Shown: positions 25,165 to 34,035, numbered from the stretch's first letter. The stretch is DNA of 50,710 nt from Actinomycetales bacterium (GCA_016710645.1 JADJVI010000003.1:1-50710), one strand, 5' to 3'. The notes: a model not told the origin generated them from the sequence alone. Numbers and translations are program-made.

Positions 25165-26049
25165 ATGGCTGTCGCGATCGTCACTGACTCCACGGCATAC
25201 CTCGCGCCGGCGCGGGTCGCGCAGTTGCGCGCGCAGTCTCCGGTGGGGTTCGACGTCGTGCCGTTGCATGTCGTCGTCGGCGGCAAGGAGCACCGCGAGG
25301 GCATCGACGTGTCGGCGCTGGACCTCGGCGAGGCGCTGCGGCGCTTCGTGCCCGTGACGACGTCGCGGCCGGCGCCGGCTGAGTTTCTGGAGGCATACGA
25401 GCGGCTGGCGGCTGCGGGCGCGGATTCCATTGTCTCCGTGCATATTTCGGCCGACATGTCGGCGACCGTGCAGGGTGCGCACCTGGCGGCGGCCCAGTCG
25501 CCGGTGCCCGTCACGGTCGTCGACTCGCGGGTCATCGGAATGGCCCTCGGGTATGCCGCGGTCTCGGCTGCCGAGGCAGCGGCCGCGGGCGCCGACGCGG
25601 CGATGTGTGCGCGGGTGGCTACCCGTCGGGCCCAGGGAGCGAGCGTCGTCTTCTACGTGCACACGCTGGAGCACCTGCGTCGCGGTGGCCGGATCGGGTC
25701 GGCGTCGGCACTCCTGGGGTCGGCGCTGGCGATCAAGCCGATCCTGTCCTTGCGGGACGGGCACATCGAGCCGATCGAGAAGGTGCGCACGTCGGGTCGG
25801 GCTCTGGCTCGGATGGTGGAGCTTGCCGGTGTGGCGGCCGATGCTGCGCGAGAAGCCGGTCAGATCGTGGACGTATCGGTCCAGCACGTGGATTTCGGAG
25901 ACAAGGCCAGCGAGGTCGCGACCGCTCTCGCCGACCGCATCTCGGATGCCGGGGAGATCGTCATCGGGGCGTTGGGGGCCGTCGTCGGGGCGCATGTTGG
26001 GCCCGGGACGGTCGCGATCGCCGTCTCGCCGCGGGTGGCGCTGGCATGA
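25165..26049 (+). CDS. DegV family fatty-acid-binding protein
   Basis: A 294-residue DegV/FakB-like protein that binds a fatty acid and may present it to a fatty-acid kinase. Family motifs are AIVTDSTAYL at the N-terminus, DVSALDLGEALRR, TSRPAPAEFLEAYE, SVHISADMSATVQGA, HTLEHLRRGGRIG and ALAIKPILSLRDG. It overlaps plsY by 4 bases (ATGA). Pairing a fatty-acid-binding protein with an acyltransferase gene hints at a shared role in feeding acyl groups to phospholipid synthesis. Confidence 0.92.
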   Translation: MAVAIVTDSTAYLAPARVAQLRAQSPVGFDVVPLHVVVGGKEHREGIDVSALDLGEALRRFVPVTTSRPAPAEFLEAYERLAAAGADSIVSVHISADMSATVQGAHLAAAQSPVPVTVVDSRVIGMALGYAAVSAAEAAAAGADAAMCARVATRRAQGASVVFYVHTLEHLRRGGRIGSASALLGSALAIKPILSLRDGHIEPIEKVRTSGRALARMVELAGVAADAAREAGQIVDVSVQHVDFGDKASEVATALADRISDAGEIVIGALGAVVGAHVGPGTVAIAVSPRVALA

Positions 26050-26684
26050 GTTGGAGCGGCGGCGACCTCGTGCGCTTCCTGCTGGCGGCTGTCGTGGCGG
26101 TCGCTGGGTCGTTCTTCCTTGGTGGGGTCAACCCCGCAGCGATTTTCGCGCGGGTGCTCGGCAAGGACTTGTCGGCCGGCTCGGGGAATCCGGGCGCGAC
26201 CAATGCGGGTCGGGTGTTGGGTCGCAAGTGGGGTGTGCTCGTCGGGGTGCTCGACGTGCTCAAAGGGGTCGTGCCGGTCTGGGTGACCCTGCTCTTCTTC
26301 GGCACCCATTTCGCGTATCTGTCCGGGCTCGCGGCGGTGCTGGGGCACGTCTTCTCGCCCTACCTGCGAGGCCGAGGCGGCAAGGGGGTCGCAACGGCGT
26401 TGGGGGCAATCCTGCCGGTCCACCCCTGGTATGCCGTCGCGCTGCTCGTCGTGTTCGTCCTGGTTTTCGCCGTGACGAGGTGGGTGGCGCTGGGGTCCAT
26501 GCTGGCGGCCGTCGGCCTGCTGGTTATCGGGGTGTTGGCGTTCGTGTCGCCTGGCTCGCTGGCCCGACTGGGCGGTTCCTCGGGATGGCCGACGGGGATG
26601 TGGGCAGGCGCGCTCGGCGGGATCATCCTGGCCCGCCATCAGCGCAACCTGCGTGACATCCGGTCGCGTTTTCCACATCCCTGA
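26046..26684 (+). CDS. plsY: Acyl-phosphate:glycerol-3-phosphate acyltransferase PlsY
   Basis: Integral membrane enzyme that acylates glycerol-3-phosphate from acyl phosphate, the first step of phospholipid synthesis. Its 212 residues contain the three PlsY loops: GGVNPAAIFARVLGKDL, SGNPGATNAGRVLGRKWG and GHVFSPYLRGRGGKGVATALG, plus the C-terminal ARHQRNLRDI loop. There are about seven hydrophobic helices. ATG 26046 overlaps the degV stop, implying translational coupling. Confidence 0.95.
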   Translation: MSWSGGDLVRFLLAAVVAVAGSFFLGGVNPAAIFARVLGKDLSAGSGNPGATNAGRVLGRKWGVLVGVLDVLKGVVPVWVTLLFFGTHFAYLSGLAAVLGHVFSPYLRGRGGKGVATALGAILPVHPWYAVALLVVFVLVFAVTRWVALGSMLAAVGLLVIGVLAFVSPGSLARLGGSSGWPTGMWAGALGGIILARHQRNLRDIRSRFPHP

Positions 26685-26698
26685 GGGGGTTGTCCCGT

Positions 26699-26717
26699 CA
26701 TCCACAGGCGGTGGATG
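26699..26717. repeat. Inverted repeat between plsY and comEA
   Basis: CATCCAC-AGGCG-GTGGATG is a 7-bp perfect inverted repeat 15 bp after plsY and 42 bp before comEA. It may be a terminator stem or an operator. TCATCCACAGG also resembles a degenerate DnaA box. Confidence 0.5.
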
Positions 26718-26746
26718 GACGTGCGTGAGGGTGGCCGCGCCGCTCG

Positions 26747-26752
26747 TAACGT
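26747..26752 (+). promoter_or_regulatory. -10 element (TAACGT) of comEA
   Basis: TAACGT lies 6 bases before ATG 26759, again placing the start of transcription near the start codon. No Shine-Dalgarno is visible. Confidence 0.45.
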
Positions 26753-26758
26753 GCGGCC

Positions 26759-27964
26759 ATGGCCCGCTCTGCCCCGATCGAGGACGTGACTGACGACCGC
26801 GTTCTGCGGCTGTTGCGTTCGCGAGCTGCCGCCCGGGCAGCCGCGGCTGGCCACGAGCCGGATGGGCGCCACGGGTGGCTGCCCCGCGGGGCGCAGCCGA
26901 GAGCCGAGGTCATCCCCGACCTGGCGGACGTCCTGGCGTCAGGTCCGCCTGTGCAGCAGACCGGGTGGGTGCCCGCCGCTCCGAGAGGTATGCCGTCCCG
27001 GCGGGAAGCAGTGCGACCAGGCCGGACCGGTCGCGACGCGCCTGGTGCCCATGACCTTCAGCCTGGTCACGTCGCTCAGGCCGGGCAAGAGTCTCGCCCA
27101 GGACGCGACCCGAGTCAGCTGAATCAGCCGAGCAGCAGGCGCCAGCCGTCTGCGAAGGGCAGTCAGCTCCCGCCCGGGCGGCATCGCGCTCCTTCCCCGC
27201 GAATCTTCACCATCCCGGCGCCGCTGGCCGCGGCGCAGTTCCGGGTGCGTGGGTCAGCCGTGCTTGCCCTGGTGGCCGTGACCCTGGTCGCGGCCCTGGG
27301 TTTCGGGCTTCGCGTGGCGGTGGCAGCGCGAGCCGGCGAGCCGGTGCCCGTGGCTCCCAGCCGTGGCGGTCTGGTGGGTCGCACCGTGACGGCCTCCGCG
27401 CTTGGTCCGACGGCGCTCGCCTCGCTGGGGTCAGCAGGCGTAGGGGGCACGGCATACCCGGGTGGGACTCCGGGGGCGGCGACGGCTGGTCCGAGCGTCG
27501 GGATGATCGTCATCCATGTCGTCGGTGAGGTGGCGGCGCCGGGGGTGGTCCGTGTTCCGGTCGGGTCACGGGTGATCGACGTCATCACGGCCGCCGGTGG
27601 TTCGGTGGGCAGCGCTGACCTCAAACGGATCAATCTGGCGCGGGTGGTGCAGGACGGGGAACAAGTGCATGTGCCCGCGCCCGGCGAGCCGATCCTCGCT
27701 GGTGCGTGGGGCTCGACGCTACGTCCCGAATCGGGAGCCACCAGTGGCGGCTCCGCGGTCGGCGGCGCCGCGACGAGGGTCAACCTCAACACTGCCGATC
27801 TCACGGTGCTGGATGGGTTGCCGGGAGTCGGGCCGGTGCTGGCGCAACGGATCCTCGATTGGCGCGCCGAACACGGCCGCTTCACGTCTGTCGATGAGCT
27901 CGGTGAAGTGAGCGGCATCGGCGAGAAGCTGTTGGCGGTGCTCGCTCCCAAGGTGACGCTCTAG
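26759..27964 (+). CDS. comEA: ComEA-type DNA receptor with a long cytoplasmic N-terminus
   Basis: A 401-residue competence protein that would bind incoming DNA outside the membrane. Residues 1-150 are charged, Pro/Arg-rich and probably cytoplasmic and disordered. A membrane helix lies near 165-185 (VLALVAVTLVAALGFGLRVAV). A Gly/Ala linker is followed by an SLBB domain (IVIHVVGEVAAPGVVRVPVG...VIDVITAAGGS). Two helix-hairpin-helix motifs form the C-terminus (VNLNTADLTVLDGLPGVGPVLAQRI and FTSVDELGEVSGIGEKLLAVL). Its stop overlaps the comEC start by one base. Confidence 0.93.
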   Translation: MARSAPIEDVTDDRVLRLLRSRAAARAAAAGHEPDGRHGWLPRGAQPRAEVIPDLADVLASGPPVQQTGWVPAAPRGMPSRREAVRPGRTGRDAPGAHDLQPGHVAQAGQESRPGRDPSQLNQPSSRRQPSAKGSQLPPGRHRAPSPRIFTIPAPLAAAQFRVRGSAVLALVAVTLVAALGFGLRVAVAARAGEPVPVAPSRGGLVGRTVTASALGPTALASLGSAGVGGTAYPGGTPGAATAGPSVGMIVIHVVGEVAAPGVVRVPVGSRVIDVITAAGGSVGSADLKRINLARVVQDGEQVHVPAPGEPILAGAWGSTLRPESGATSGGSAVGGAATRVNLNTADLTVLDGLPGVGPVLAQRILDWRAEHGRFTSVDELGEVSGIGEKLLAVLAPKVTL

Positions 27965-30462
27965 TGGGCGTGGTCGGTGCAGCGGGTGGGCCGGGGACCG
28001 CCCCTGCACCAGTCGGACGCGAGGGCGGGAACCCCGGTCTCGACCTGCGTCTCCTGGGGCCCGCGCTGCTCGCCTGGGCGGCCGATGTCGGGCTGCTGTG
28101 GAGTGGGGCGCCGGTGGGGATCGTGCTGCTGGTTGCCCTGGTCGCCATGGCCGCGCCAGTGACCTGGCTGACGAGACGGTGGATCAAAGGTTCCCGGTCT
28201 GGCACGTCGAGCGGGCTTCGACGTTCCCGGTCGGGCAGGTTTGCGCGGCGGCGACGGGCCTTGCCCTGGGCTCGGGGTGCGGACGTGTTGGCGCTCTGCG
28301 GGGCGGCTACGGGGCTGGTTGTCATCGCCCTTGCTGGTCATGACGGGGTTCGCACGGCAGGCCTGCTCGACGAGTTGGCTGCTCAGTCGGCCACTGTGTC
28401 CGTAACCGCCGTCGTCGACTCCGACCCGAGGGTGCTGCCCGTCCGCTCGGGCCGACGCGTCGAGGGGCGCCAGGTCATCGTGCGACTGGTCGTCGAGGAA
28501 CTGGTGGGGCGGGGAATGCGGACGGCGTCCAGCGCACCGCTCTTGGTGCTGGGCGACGAGACCTGGCTCGGGATTCACTACCGCGAAACTGTCAGCTTGC
28601 GCGGTCGGCTCGCCCCAACCGAGCCGGGCGATGACGTCGTGGCGATCTTGCACGCCTCGGCCGCGCCCGAGCTCCTGGCCGACGCACCGGCCGTCGTGAG
28701 CGCGGCTGCCTACGTGCGCGAACGATTCCGCGCGGCGACGAGCGGGTTGCCGCCGGACGCGGCGGGCTTGGTCCCCGGCCTGGTGATCGGTGACACCTCG
28801 GCCACCCCGGACGACCTGACGGCGGCGATGAAGGCGTCCGGCATGTCACATTTGTCAGCTGTTTCCGGAAGCAACGTCTCCCTCGTCCTGGCCGCGGCGC
28901 TCGGAGCGTGCCGCGTGCTCGGCGTGCGACGTCGAGCCCGCCCGATGGTGGCGGGACTGGTCCTCGCCGGGTTTGTCGTGCTGGCTCGGCCCGAGCCAAG
29001 CGTGATTCGTGCAGCCGTGATGGGCGGGGTCGGGTTGTTGGGCCTGTCGTCGCAGCGTCGGCGGGCGGGGCCGCCGGCCCTCGCGGCGGCGATCCTCGTC
29101 CTGCTCTGTTGGGATCCGTGGCTGGCCCGGTCCTACGGCTTTGCGCTCTCGGTCCTGGCGACCCTCGGGCTGTTGCTGTTCGCCCGTCCCTGGGCCGACC
29201 GCTTGGCGGCCTTCCTGCCATCTCGGTTGGCGCGGCTGGCCCCGGCGCTGTCGGTGCCACTCGCCGCACAAGTCATGGTCTCGCCAGTCGTCGTGCTGCT
29301 CCAGGGAGTGGTTCAACTCGTGGCCATCCCGGCCAACCTCGCGGCTGGCCCCCTGGTGGCGCCGGCGACCATCGCCGGTGTGGCAACGGCCCTGGTGGCT
29401 GTGGTGTGGGTGCCCGGAGCCGCCGTGCTGGCCTGGGTCGCAGCGCTTCCCGCGCTCGGCCTTGCGGTCATCGCCCGCATCTCAGCCGATCTGCCGTGGG
29501 GTGCCCTCCCGTGGCCCACTGGGCCGCCGGGCGCCCTCTTGCTCGCGTTGGTCGTCGCGGGTGGGGTGTTCTCCTGGCCTTGGTTGGGCTATCAGCGCCG
29601 CGCGCGTCCGGTCGCCGCGTTGAGCGTCATCATCGTCGTCAGTGCCGCTGTCGCGCCGGTGCGCTCCGCCGATTGGCCGTTGACCGGGTGGGGGATGGTC
29701 GCCTGCAATGTCGGCCAGGGTGACGGGCTGGTGCTCTCGACTGGGACGGGACATGCGGTGCTCGTCGACGTCGGCCCGGATCCCGACGGGATCGACGGGT
29801 GTCTCGACCGCCTCGGCGTGCACACTCTCGACGCCGTCGTGCTCACCCATTTCCACGCCGATCACGTCGACGGGCTGCCGGGTGCCTTTCGGGGACGGGT
29901 AGTGACGGAGGTGCTCACGACACCGATTGGGGAACCGGACTACGAGCTGGACGCGGTCCAGAGCTGGGCAGCGAAGGCAGGTGTGCCGGTGAGCGTCGTC
30001 TACGCCGGGGACCGATTCCAGTGGGGAGACGTGCAGGCCCGCGCGTGGTGGCCGGCCAGGGTCATCCGGCAAGGGTCAATTCCCAACAATGCCTCGGTGG
30101 TGCTCACGGTGTCGGCGGGGGGGCTCAACCTCGTGCTGCTGGGCGATATCGAACGAGAGGCGTCCAGGTCGGTACTCGGGGCGCTGCGTCGAGATCTCCA
30201 GTTCAGGACCTGGCGGATCGACGTCGTCAAAGTCGCCCACCACGGGTCGGCCAATCGCGACGACGACCTCTTGGACCTGCTCGTAGCCCCGGTGGCCGTG
30301 ATCTGTGTGGGGTTGGGGAACGACTACGGACACCCGGCTGCCTCGACGCTTGTCGCGCTGGCGTCCCGCGGATTCCGAATCCTTCGCACCGACGTCGACG
30401 GGGACATCGCGGTGAGCCACGCCGAGGGAGGGCCGGTGTTCGTGGCGACCCACCCGCCGTGA
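27964..30462 (+). CDS. comEC: ComEC/Rec2 DNA uptake channel
   Basis: An 832-residue membrane channel that carries single-stranded DNA into the cell. Hydrophobic helices at the N-terminus flank an OB-like region with ETVSLRGRLAP. The Competence domain follows, with GLVPGLVIGD, MKASGMSHLSAVSGSNVSLV and RPEPSVIRAAVMGGVGLLG. The C-terminal metallo-beta-lactamase domain has LTHFHADHVDG and VKVAHHGSANRDDD. GTG 27964 overlaps comEA. In many actinobacteria holA and rpsT follow; here the next genes lie on the other strand. Confidence 0.94.
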   Translation: MGVVGAAGGPGTAPAPVGREGGNPGLDLRLLGPALLAWAADVGLLWSGAPVGIVLLVALVAMAAPVTWLTRRWIKGSRSGTSSGLRRSRSGRFARRRRALPWARGADVLALCGAATGLVVIALAGHDGVRTAGLLDELAAQSATVSVTAVVDSDPRVLPVRSGRRVEGRQVIVRLVVEELVGRGMRTASSAPLLVLGDETWLGIHYRETVSLRGRLAPTEPGDDVVAILHASAAPELLADAPAVVSAAAYVRERFRAATSGLPPDAAGLVPGLVIGDTSATPDDLTAAMKASGMSHLSAVSGSNVSLVLAAALGACRVLGVRRRARPMVAGLVLAGFVVLARPEPSVIRAAVMGGVGLLGLSSQRRRAGPPALAAAILVLLCWDPWLARSYGFALSVLATLGLLLFARPWADRLAAFLPSRLARLAPALSVPLAAQVMVSPVVVLLQGVVQLVAIPANLAAGPLVAPATIAGVATALVAVVWVPGAAVLAWVAALPALGLAVIARISADLPWGALPWPTGPPGALLLALVVAGGVFSWPWLGYQRRARPVAALSVIIVVSAAVAPVRSADWPLTGWGMVACNVGQGDGLVLSTGTGHAVLVDVGPDPDGIDGCLDRLGVHTLDAVVLTHFHADHVDGLPGAFRGRVVTEVLTTPIGEPDYELDAVQSWAAKAGVPVSVVYAGDRFQWGDVQARAWWPARVIRQGSIPNNASVVLTVSAGGLNLVLLGDIEREASRSVLGALRRDLQFRTWRIDVVKVAHHGSANRDDDLLDLLVAPVAVICVGLGNDYGHPAASTLVALASRGFRILRTDVDGDIAVSHAEGGPVFVATHPP

Positions 30463-30538
30463 CCTCAGGCGGCGGCGAGAACGTGACGGCAACCTGGGTG
30501 ACGAGCGGACGCTGGAGTTACGCCTGTGGGTGACCCCG

Positions 30539-31075
30539 TCAGGCGGCGGCGACGTCCTCGCGCAGGCGCGCGGCGAGTCGGTCGGTGATATCGGCGCACT
30601 CGAGGCAGATGCGTTCGGGGACGATGCCGAGGCGGATCAGTTGGGCGAAGATCACGCACCCGACGCACAGGGCCGCGAAGGCCTCGAGCGCAGGGAAGAC
30701 CACCATGATCGACCCGATCGCGAAGACCGCCGTGGCGGCCGCGGTCGATCCGGTGGCCGCTGCGACGCCCCCGAGCAACGTCGCAGCGACAGTCATGACG
30801 GCCCCGATAGTCGCGGCGAAGCGCTTCGGCGGGCCGGCCGTGGGGCGGGGTGCAGCGTTCACGCGGGGCCGCACCATCCGCAGCACGAACTGAGCGATGG
30901 GACTACGCCCCGGTCCGAACAGCGCCCGCAGCACGAAGTCGGTGGCGAGCACGGCATACAGGGGCCACCAGCCGGTGAGTAGTGCGACAAGGCCAACGAC
31001 CAACACGACACCGGCGACCAATCGCACGGTGACTTCGTCAACTGCGTCGGGGAACCCGACCCGCCAAGATGCCAT
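30539..31075 (-). CDS. DUF4395 membrane protein
   Basis: A 178-residue protein with four hydrophobic helices. RLVAGVVLVVGLVALLTGWWPLY, VLATDFVLRALFGPGRSP and the C-terminal ALCVGCVIFAQLIRLGIVP followed by ICLECADI match DUF4395, with conserved cysteine pairs CVGC and CLEC that could act in thiol or metal chemistry. The family often sits beside thioredoxin-like or sulfurtransferase genes, but no such gene is adjacent here. A LysR-type box overlaps its promoter, suggesting control by the neighbouring regulator. Confidence 0.78.
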   Translation of the reverse strand: MASWRVGFPDAVDEVTVRLVAGVVLVVGLVALLTGWWPLYAVLATDFVLRALFGPGRSPIAQFVLRMVRPRVNAAPRPTAGPPKRFAATIGAVMTVAATLLGGVAAATGSTAAATAVFAIGSIMVVFPALEAFAALCVGCVIFAQLIRLGIVPERICLECADITDRLAARLREDVAAA

Positions 31076-31093
31076 GGAGCGATTATGGGATCA

Positions 31094-31108
31094 ATAACTG
31101 GTGGTTAT
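31094..31108. promoter_or_regulatory. Candidate LysR-box upstream of the DUF4395 gene
   Basis: ATAAC-TGGTG-GTTAT, a 5-bp inverted repeat with a T-N11-A layout, lies 19-33 bp upstream of the DUF4395 start and just after the lysR stop. It shares the ATAA-N7-TTAT pattern with the box before the regulator gene. Confidence 0.55.
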
Positions 31109-31109
31109 C

Positions 31110-32042
31110 TCATGGTGTTCGCAATGTGGACACGGGGCGCATGGCCGCGGCGCTGGCCTCCAGAGCTTCCATGGTTGCTGCCACGGCCGGCACGCGGAGC
31201 AAGTCTTCGGTGGTCACCGCGTGGATCTGACGCCGCGAAGAGGGCGACAGTGACCGGGTTTCGATGCCCTCGTGCGGGGCCGAGTTAAGGATGAGGTCGG
31301 GGACCAGCGACACCCCCAAGCCAGCGCGGACCAACCCGAGCACGGCAACGTAGTCCTCCGACTCGAACGCAACGTTCGGCGCGAACCCGGCCCGATAAGC
31401 AAGCGAGACCAGGTGTCCACGGCACCGTGGGCAGCCCGCAATCCATGGCTCGTCTGCTGCGCGTGACAGATCGACGACGTCGGAGTTGGCCAACGGGTGG
31501 TCAACGGGCAACGCCAATCGGACCTCGTCATCCAGCAACGGCCGAATCACGAAGGCGTCGAGATCCTCGCCGCGCCCCACGTCGGTGCCTTCGTAGGCGA
31601 AGGCGACGGCGAGATCGCATTCGCCCGCCCGGAGCGCCGCAAGCGATTCCGGGGGTTCGCCCTCGGAGAACCGGACTGTCACCTCGGGGAAGCGCCGCTT
31701 GAGCAGCGCCAGCGCCTGCGGCACGAGCGAGGCGGACGACGAGGGGAAGGCCATGAGCCGCACCCGCCCGGAGCGCAATCCCGCAATGGCCGCGACCTCC
31801 TCCTCCGCGGCGTCCAGCGCGGAGAGGACGGTGACGGCGTGCCGAGCCAGGACCTCACCGGCCTCGGTGAGGCGCACCTGTCGGCCCATCCGGTCGACTA
31901 GCGCCGTGCCGGTCTTCTGCTCCAGACGTCGCACCATCTGCGAGATCGCCGGCTGGGTGAAGCCCAGTGACGACGCCGCCGCGGTGAATGAACCCTCGTC
32001 GGCGATGGCCTTCATGACCCGGAGCCCGGCAGCGTCGATCAT
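31110..32042 (-). CDS. LysR-family transcriptional regulator
   Basis: A 310-residue regulator. The N-terminal winged HTH reads LRVMKAIADEGSFTAAASSLGFTQPAISQMVRRLEQKTG. The effector domain follows (VRLMAFPSSSASLVPQALALL and later), with two cysteines in AGCPRCRGH that could sense redox state or a metal. The ligand is unknown. It is transcribed in the same direction as the downstream DUF4395 gene, with a 34-bp gap. Matching ATAA-N7-TTAT palindromes lie in front of both genes, pointing to autoregulation and control of the DUF4395 gene. Confidence 0.9.
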   Translation of the reverse strand: MIDAAGLRVMKAIADEGSFTAAASSLGFTQPAISQMVRRLEQKTGTALVDRMGRQVRLTEAGEVLARHAVTVLSALDAAEEEVAAIAGLRSGRVRLMAFPSSSASLVPQALALLKRRFPEVTVRFSEGEPPESLAALRAGECDLAVAFAYEGTDVGRGEDLDAFVIRPLLDDEVRLALPVDHPLANSDVVDLSRAADEPWIAGCPRCRGHLVSLAYRAGFAPNVAFESEDYVAVLGLVRAGLGVSLVPDLILNSAPHEGIETRSLSPSSRRQIHAVTTEDLLRVPAVAATMEALEASAAAMRPVSTLRTP

Positions 32043-32052
32043 GCGGATGAGT

Positions 32053-32067
32053 ATAAGCGGAAGTTAT
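32053..32067. promoter_or_regulatory. Candidate LysR-box in the regulator's own promoter
   Basis: ATAA-GCGGAAG-TTAT starts 11 bp upstream of the lysR start codon. It has the same half-sites and spacing as the box at 31094-31108. Autoregulation is usual for LysR proteins. Confidence 0.55.
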
Positions 32068-32115
32068 CGATGTGAGGTGGAATGCACGAGAAGGTGATGT
32101 GAGCTGGGGGCGCGG

Positions 32116-32121
32116 CATACT
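32116..32121 (+). promoter_or_regulatory. -10 element (CATACT) of the sir2 gene
   Basis: CATACT, formed by a copy of the GGCATAC repeat, lies 6 bases before GTG 32128. It suggests a leaderless transcript and shows that the repeat can double as a promoter element. Confidence 0.4.
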
Positions 32122-32127
32122 GACGCG

Positions 32128-33027
32128 GTGGCCCATGCACCCACGGCTTTCACCGGTGACACGGCGAGCGTCGCAGCGGTGGCAGAACTTATCGCGAGCG
32201 GCGACGTGGTCGTGCTGACCGGCGCGGGGATCTCGACCGACTCCGGGATCCCGGACTATCGAGGCGCCGACGGAGTCCGGCGGGTCATGCCTATGCAGTA
32301 TGGCGAGTTCGTCGGCACGGCGGGCGCACGGCGGCGCTACTGGGCCCGCTCCTATGTGGGCTGGCAGCGGTTTCGTGCCGCGGAGCCCAACGACGGACAC
32401 CGTCACGTGGCGTGGCTGCAGGCCGCCGGGCTCGTCCACACCCTCATCACCCAGAACGTTGACGGCTTGCATCAGGCCGCCGGATCTCCTCAGGTCCTGG
32501 AGTTGCACGGCACCCTGGCCGACGTGGTGTGCCTCACCTGTCGTGCCGTCTGGCCCCGGCCGGCGGTTCAAGAGGCGATGGATGCCGCGAACCCGGGCTT
32601 CACGGCATACCTGCTGGGGGTGGTCGGGGACGGCTCCCAGGTGAGCAGCCAGATCCGGCCCGACGGTGACGTCGTGCTGCCTGACGAGGTGATCGACGGC
32701 TTCGTCGTGCCGACCTGCCCTCAGTGCGGGGCGGACACGCTCAAGCCAGATGTCGTCTTCTTCGGGGAAGCGGTGCCCAAGCCGAGGGTGGAGCACTGCA
32801 TCGCTGCCGTCGAGCGGGCGCACAGCCTGCTGGTCATCGGGTCGTCGCTGGCCGTGATGTCGGGCTACCGCTTCGTGCGTCAAGCCAGCGCTCAGGGCAC
32901 CCCAGTCACCGTCATCACGCGGGGGACCACGCGTGGTGATGACCAGGCGATCCACAAGTTGGACGCGCCCATCACGGCAACGCTGGCAAGGCTGACCGCG
33001 ATCCTCGGCCTGACGCAGTCGGCCTGA
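32128..33027 (+). CDS. Sir2-type NAD-dependent protein deacylase
   Basis: A 299-residue sirtuin that consumes NAD to remove acyl groups from lysines. GAGISTDSGIPDYRG binds NAD; TQNVDGLHQAAG and ELHGTLADVVCLTC carry the catalytic His and the first zinc cysteine pair; CPQCGADTLKPDVVFFGE carries the second pair. GSSLAVMSGYRFV is the late NAD-binding motif. With an intact zinc site and HG motif it looks like a housekeeping deacylase, not a Thoeris ThsA protein. Convergent with lexA. Confidence 0.92.
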   Translation: MAHAPTAFTGDTASVAAVAELIASGDVVVLTGAGISTDSGIPDYRGADGVRRVMPMQYGEFVGTAGARRRYWARSYVGWQRFRAAEPNDGHRHVAWLQAAGLVHTLITQNVDGLHQAAGSPQVLELHGTLADVVCLTCRAVWPRPAVQEAMDAANPGFTAYLLGVVGDGSQVSSQIRPDGDVVLPDEVIDGFVVPTCPQCGADTLKPDVVFFGEAVPKPRVEHCIAAVERAHSLLVIGSSLAVMSGYRFVRQASAQGTPVTVITRGTTRGDDQAIHKLDAPITATLARLTAILGLTQSA

Positions 33028-33079
33028 CGGAGTCGGCCTGACGTCCGCGCCTGGCGGGGGATCGCGGTCAGAGTTGGTG

Positions 33080-33829
33080 TCAGATCCGACGCAGGACCGC
33101 GGTCACCTTCCCGAGGATGGATGCGTCCTTCCCGTCGATCGGGTCGTATGCCGAGTTGGCGGGCATCAGCCATACCCCCTTGGAGTGCCGATTGAGGGTC
33201 TTGACGGTGGCTTCCCCGTCGATCATCGCCGCGACGATGTCTCCGCTCTCGCCGCTGGGCTGCTGGCGCACGACGACCCAGTCTCCGTCGCAGATGGCCG
33301 CCTCGATCATCGAGTCGCCGACGACCTTGAGCAGGAAGAGCTGGCCTTCACCGACCAATCGACGGGGGAGCGGGAAGACGTCCTCGACGACCTCGTCGGC
33401 AAGGATCGGACCGCCGGCAGCGATCCGGCCAACCAGCGGCACGTAGGACGGCGTCGGCCGGTAGTCACCCGAAGCGGTCTCGATGTCGTCCTGCGGGTCG
33501 CCGTCCTGGTTGTCGAGGTAGTCGGCCAGCCGTCCAACCCCGTTGTCGCCGGCGCGATAGCCAGGCGTGTTGCGGGGGCGGTCGGGAGAGACGACCTCGA
33601 TCGCGCGCGGGCGGTGCGGGTCCTTGCGCAGGTATCCCTTCCGCTCCAGCGCGGCCAGTTGGTAGGCGACGCTCGACGGGCTGGTCAGCCCCACCGCATC
33701 GCCGATCTCGCGCAGGCTCGGCGGGTAGCCCCGCCGGTCAACCGAGTTGCGGATGACCTCTAGCACGCGGCGCTGCCGCATCGTGAGTCGGACGCCTTCG
33801 AGTTCGGGCAGCTCGTGGATGTCGGCCAT
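33080..33829 (-). CDS. lexA: LexA repressor
   Basis: SOS master repressor, a 249-residue self-cleaving protease. The N-terminal winged HTH is MRQRRVLEVIRNSVDRRGYPPSLREIGDAVGLTSPSSV. The cleavage site is Ala138-Gly139 in GRIAAGGP. The catalytic dyad is Ser173 (VGDSMIEA) and Lys210 (EATVKTLN). A ~45-residue acidic linker separates the domains, as in other actinobacteria. ATG 33829 is chosen because GGAGG lies about 11 bases upstream; ATG 33847 is an alternative. Divergent from a LysM-domain gene across a region with SOS boxes, the lexA/divS (Rv2719c) arrangement. Confidence 0.96.
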   Translation of the reverse strand: MADIHELPELEGVRLTMRQRRVLEVIRNSVDRRGYPPSLREIGDAVGLTSPSSVAYQLAALERKGYLRKDPHRPRAIEVVSPDRPRNTPGYRAGDNGVGRLADYLDNQDGDPQDDIETASGDYRPTPSYVPLVGRIAAGGPILADEVVEDVFPLPRRLVGEGQLFLLKVVGDSMIEAAICDGDWVVVRQQPSGESGDIVAAMIDGEATVKTLNRHSKGVWLMPANSAYDPIDGKDASILGKVTAVLRRI

Positions 33830-33982
33830 GTGGGCTGCTACCTCCATGCTCAGTCGGGAACGTGCGGGCGGTGCTCGTGGTGCGGTCTCACGCGGTCTGG
33901 CGCCCACCCGGGAGGGGGGTGTCAGTGGTCGCTGCTGGACTTGCGTCCATGAACACAGCGTATGCCGTTCGAACGAGATTGC

Positions 33983-33996
33983 CAAACAAATGTTCT
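33983..33996. promoter_or_regulatory. Degenerate SOS box near lexA
   Basis: CAAAC-AAAT-GTTCT departs from the Gram-positive CGAAC-N4-GTTCG consensus at the first-half G and the last base. It lies about 155 bp upstream of the lexA start and may give weak autoregulation. Confidence 0.45.
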
Positions 33997-34035
33997 AGGC
34001 GTGTCTCGACTTCCTCGGACGGGTGTGCTACTAAT

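Noticed and set aside
27964..30462. Loss of holA/rpsT downstream of comEC as a sign of rearrangement
   Set aside because: Gene order here varies among actinobacteria and both genes may be elsewhere in the genome; no breakpoint signature is visible.
32128..33027. Sir2 protein as a ThsA-type Thoeris effector
   Set aside because: It is ~9 kb from the TIR gene, has an intact zinc site and deacylase motifs, no SLOG or Macro domain, and lies in core DNA rich in the CGGCATAC motif.
33012..33044. Small direct repeat GACG-AGTCGGCCT at the sir2 stop
   Set aside because: Only two copies in a convergent spacer; probably a chance slippage duplication with no visible role.
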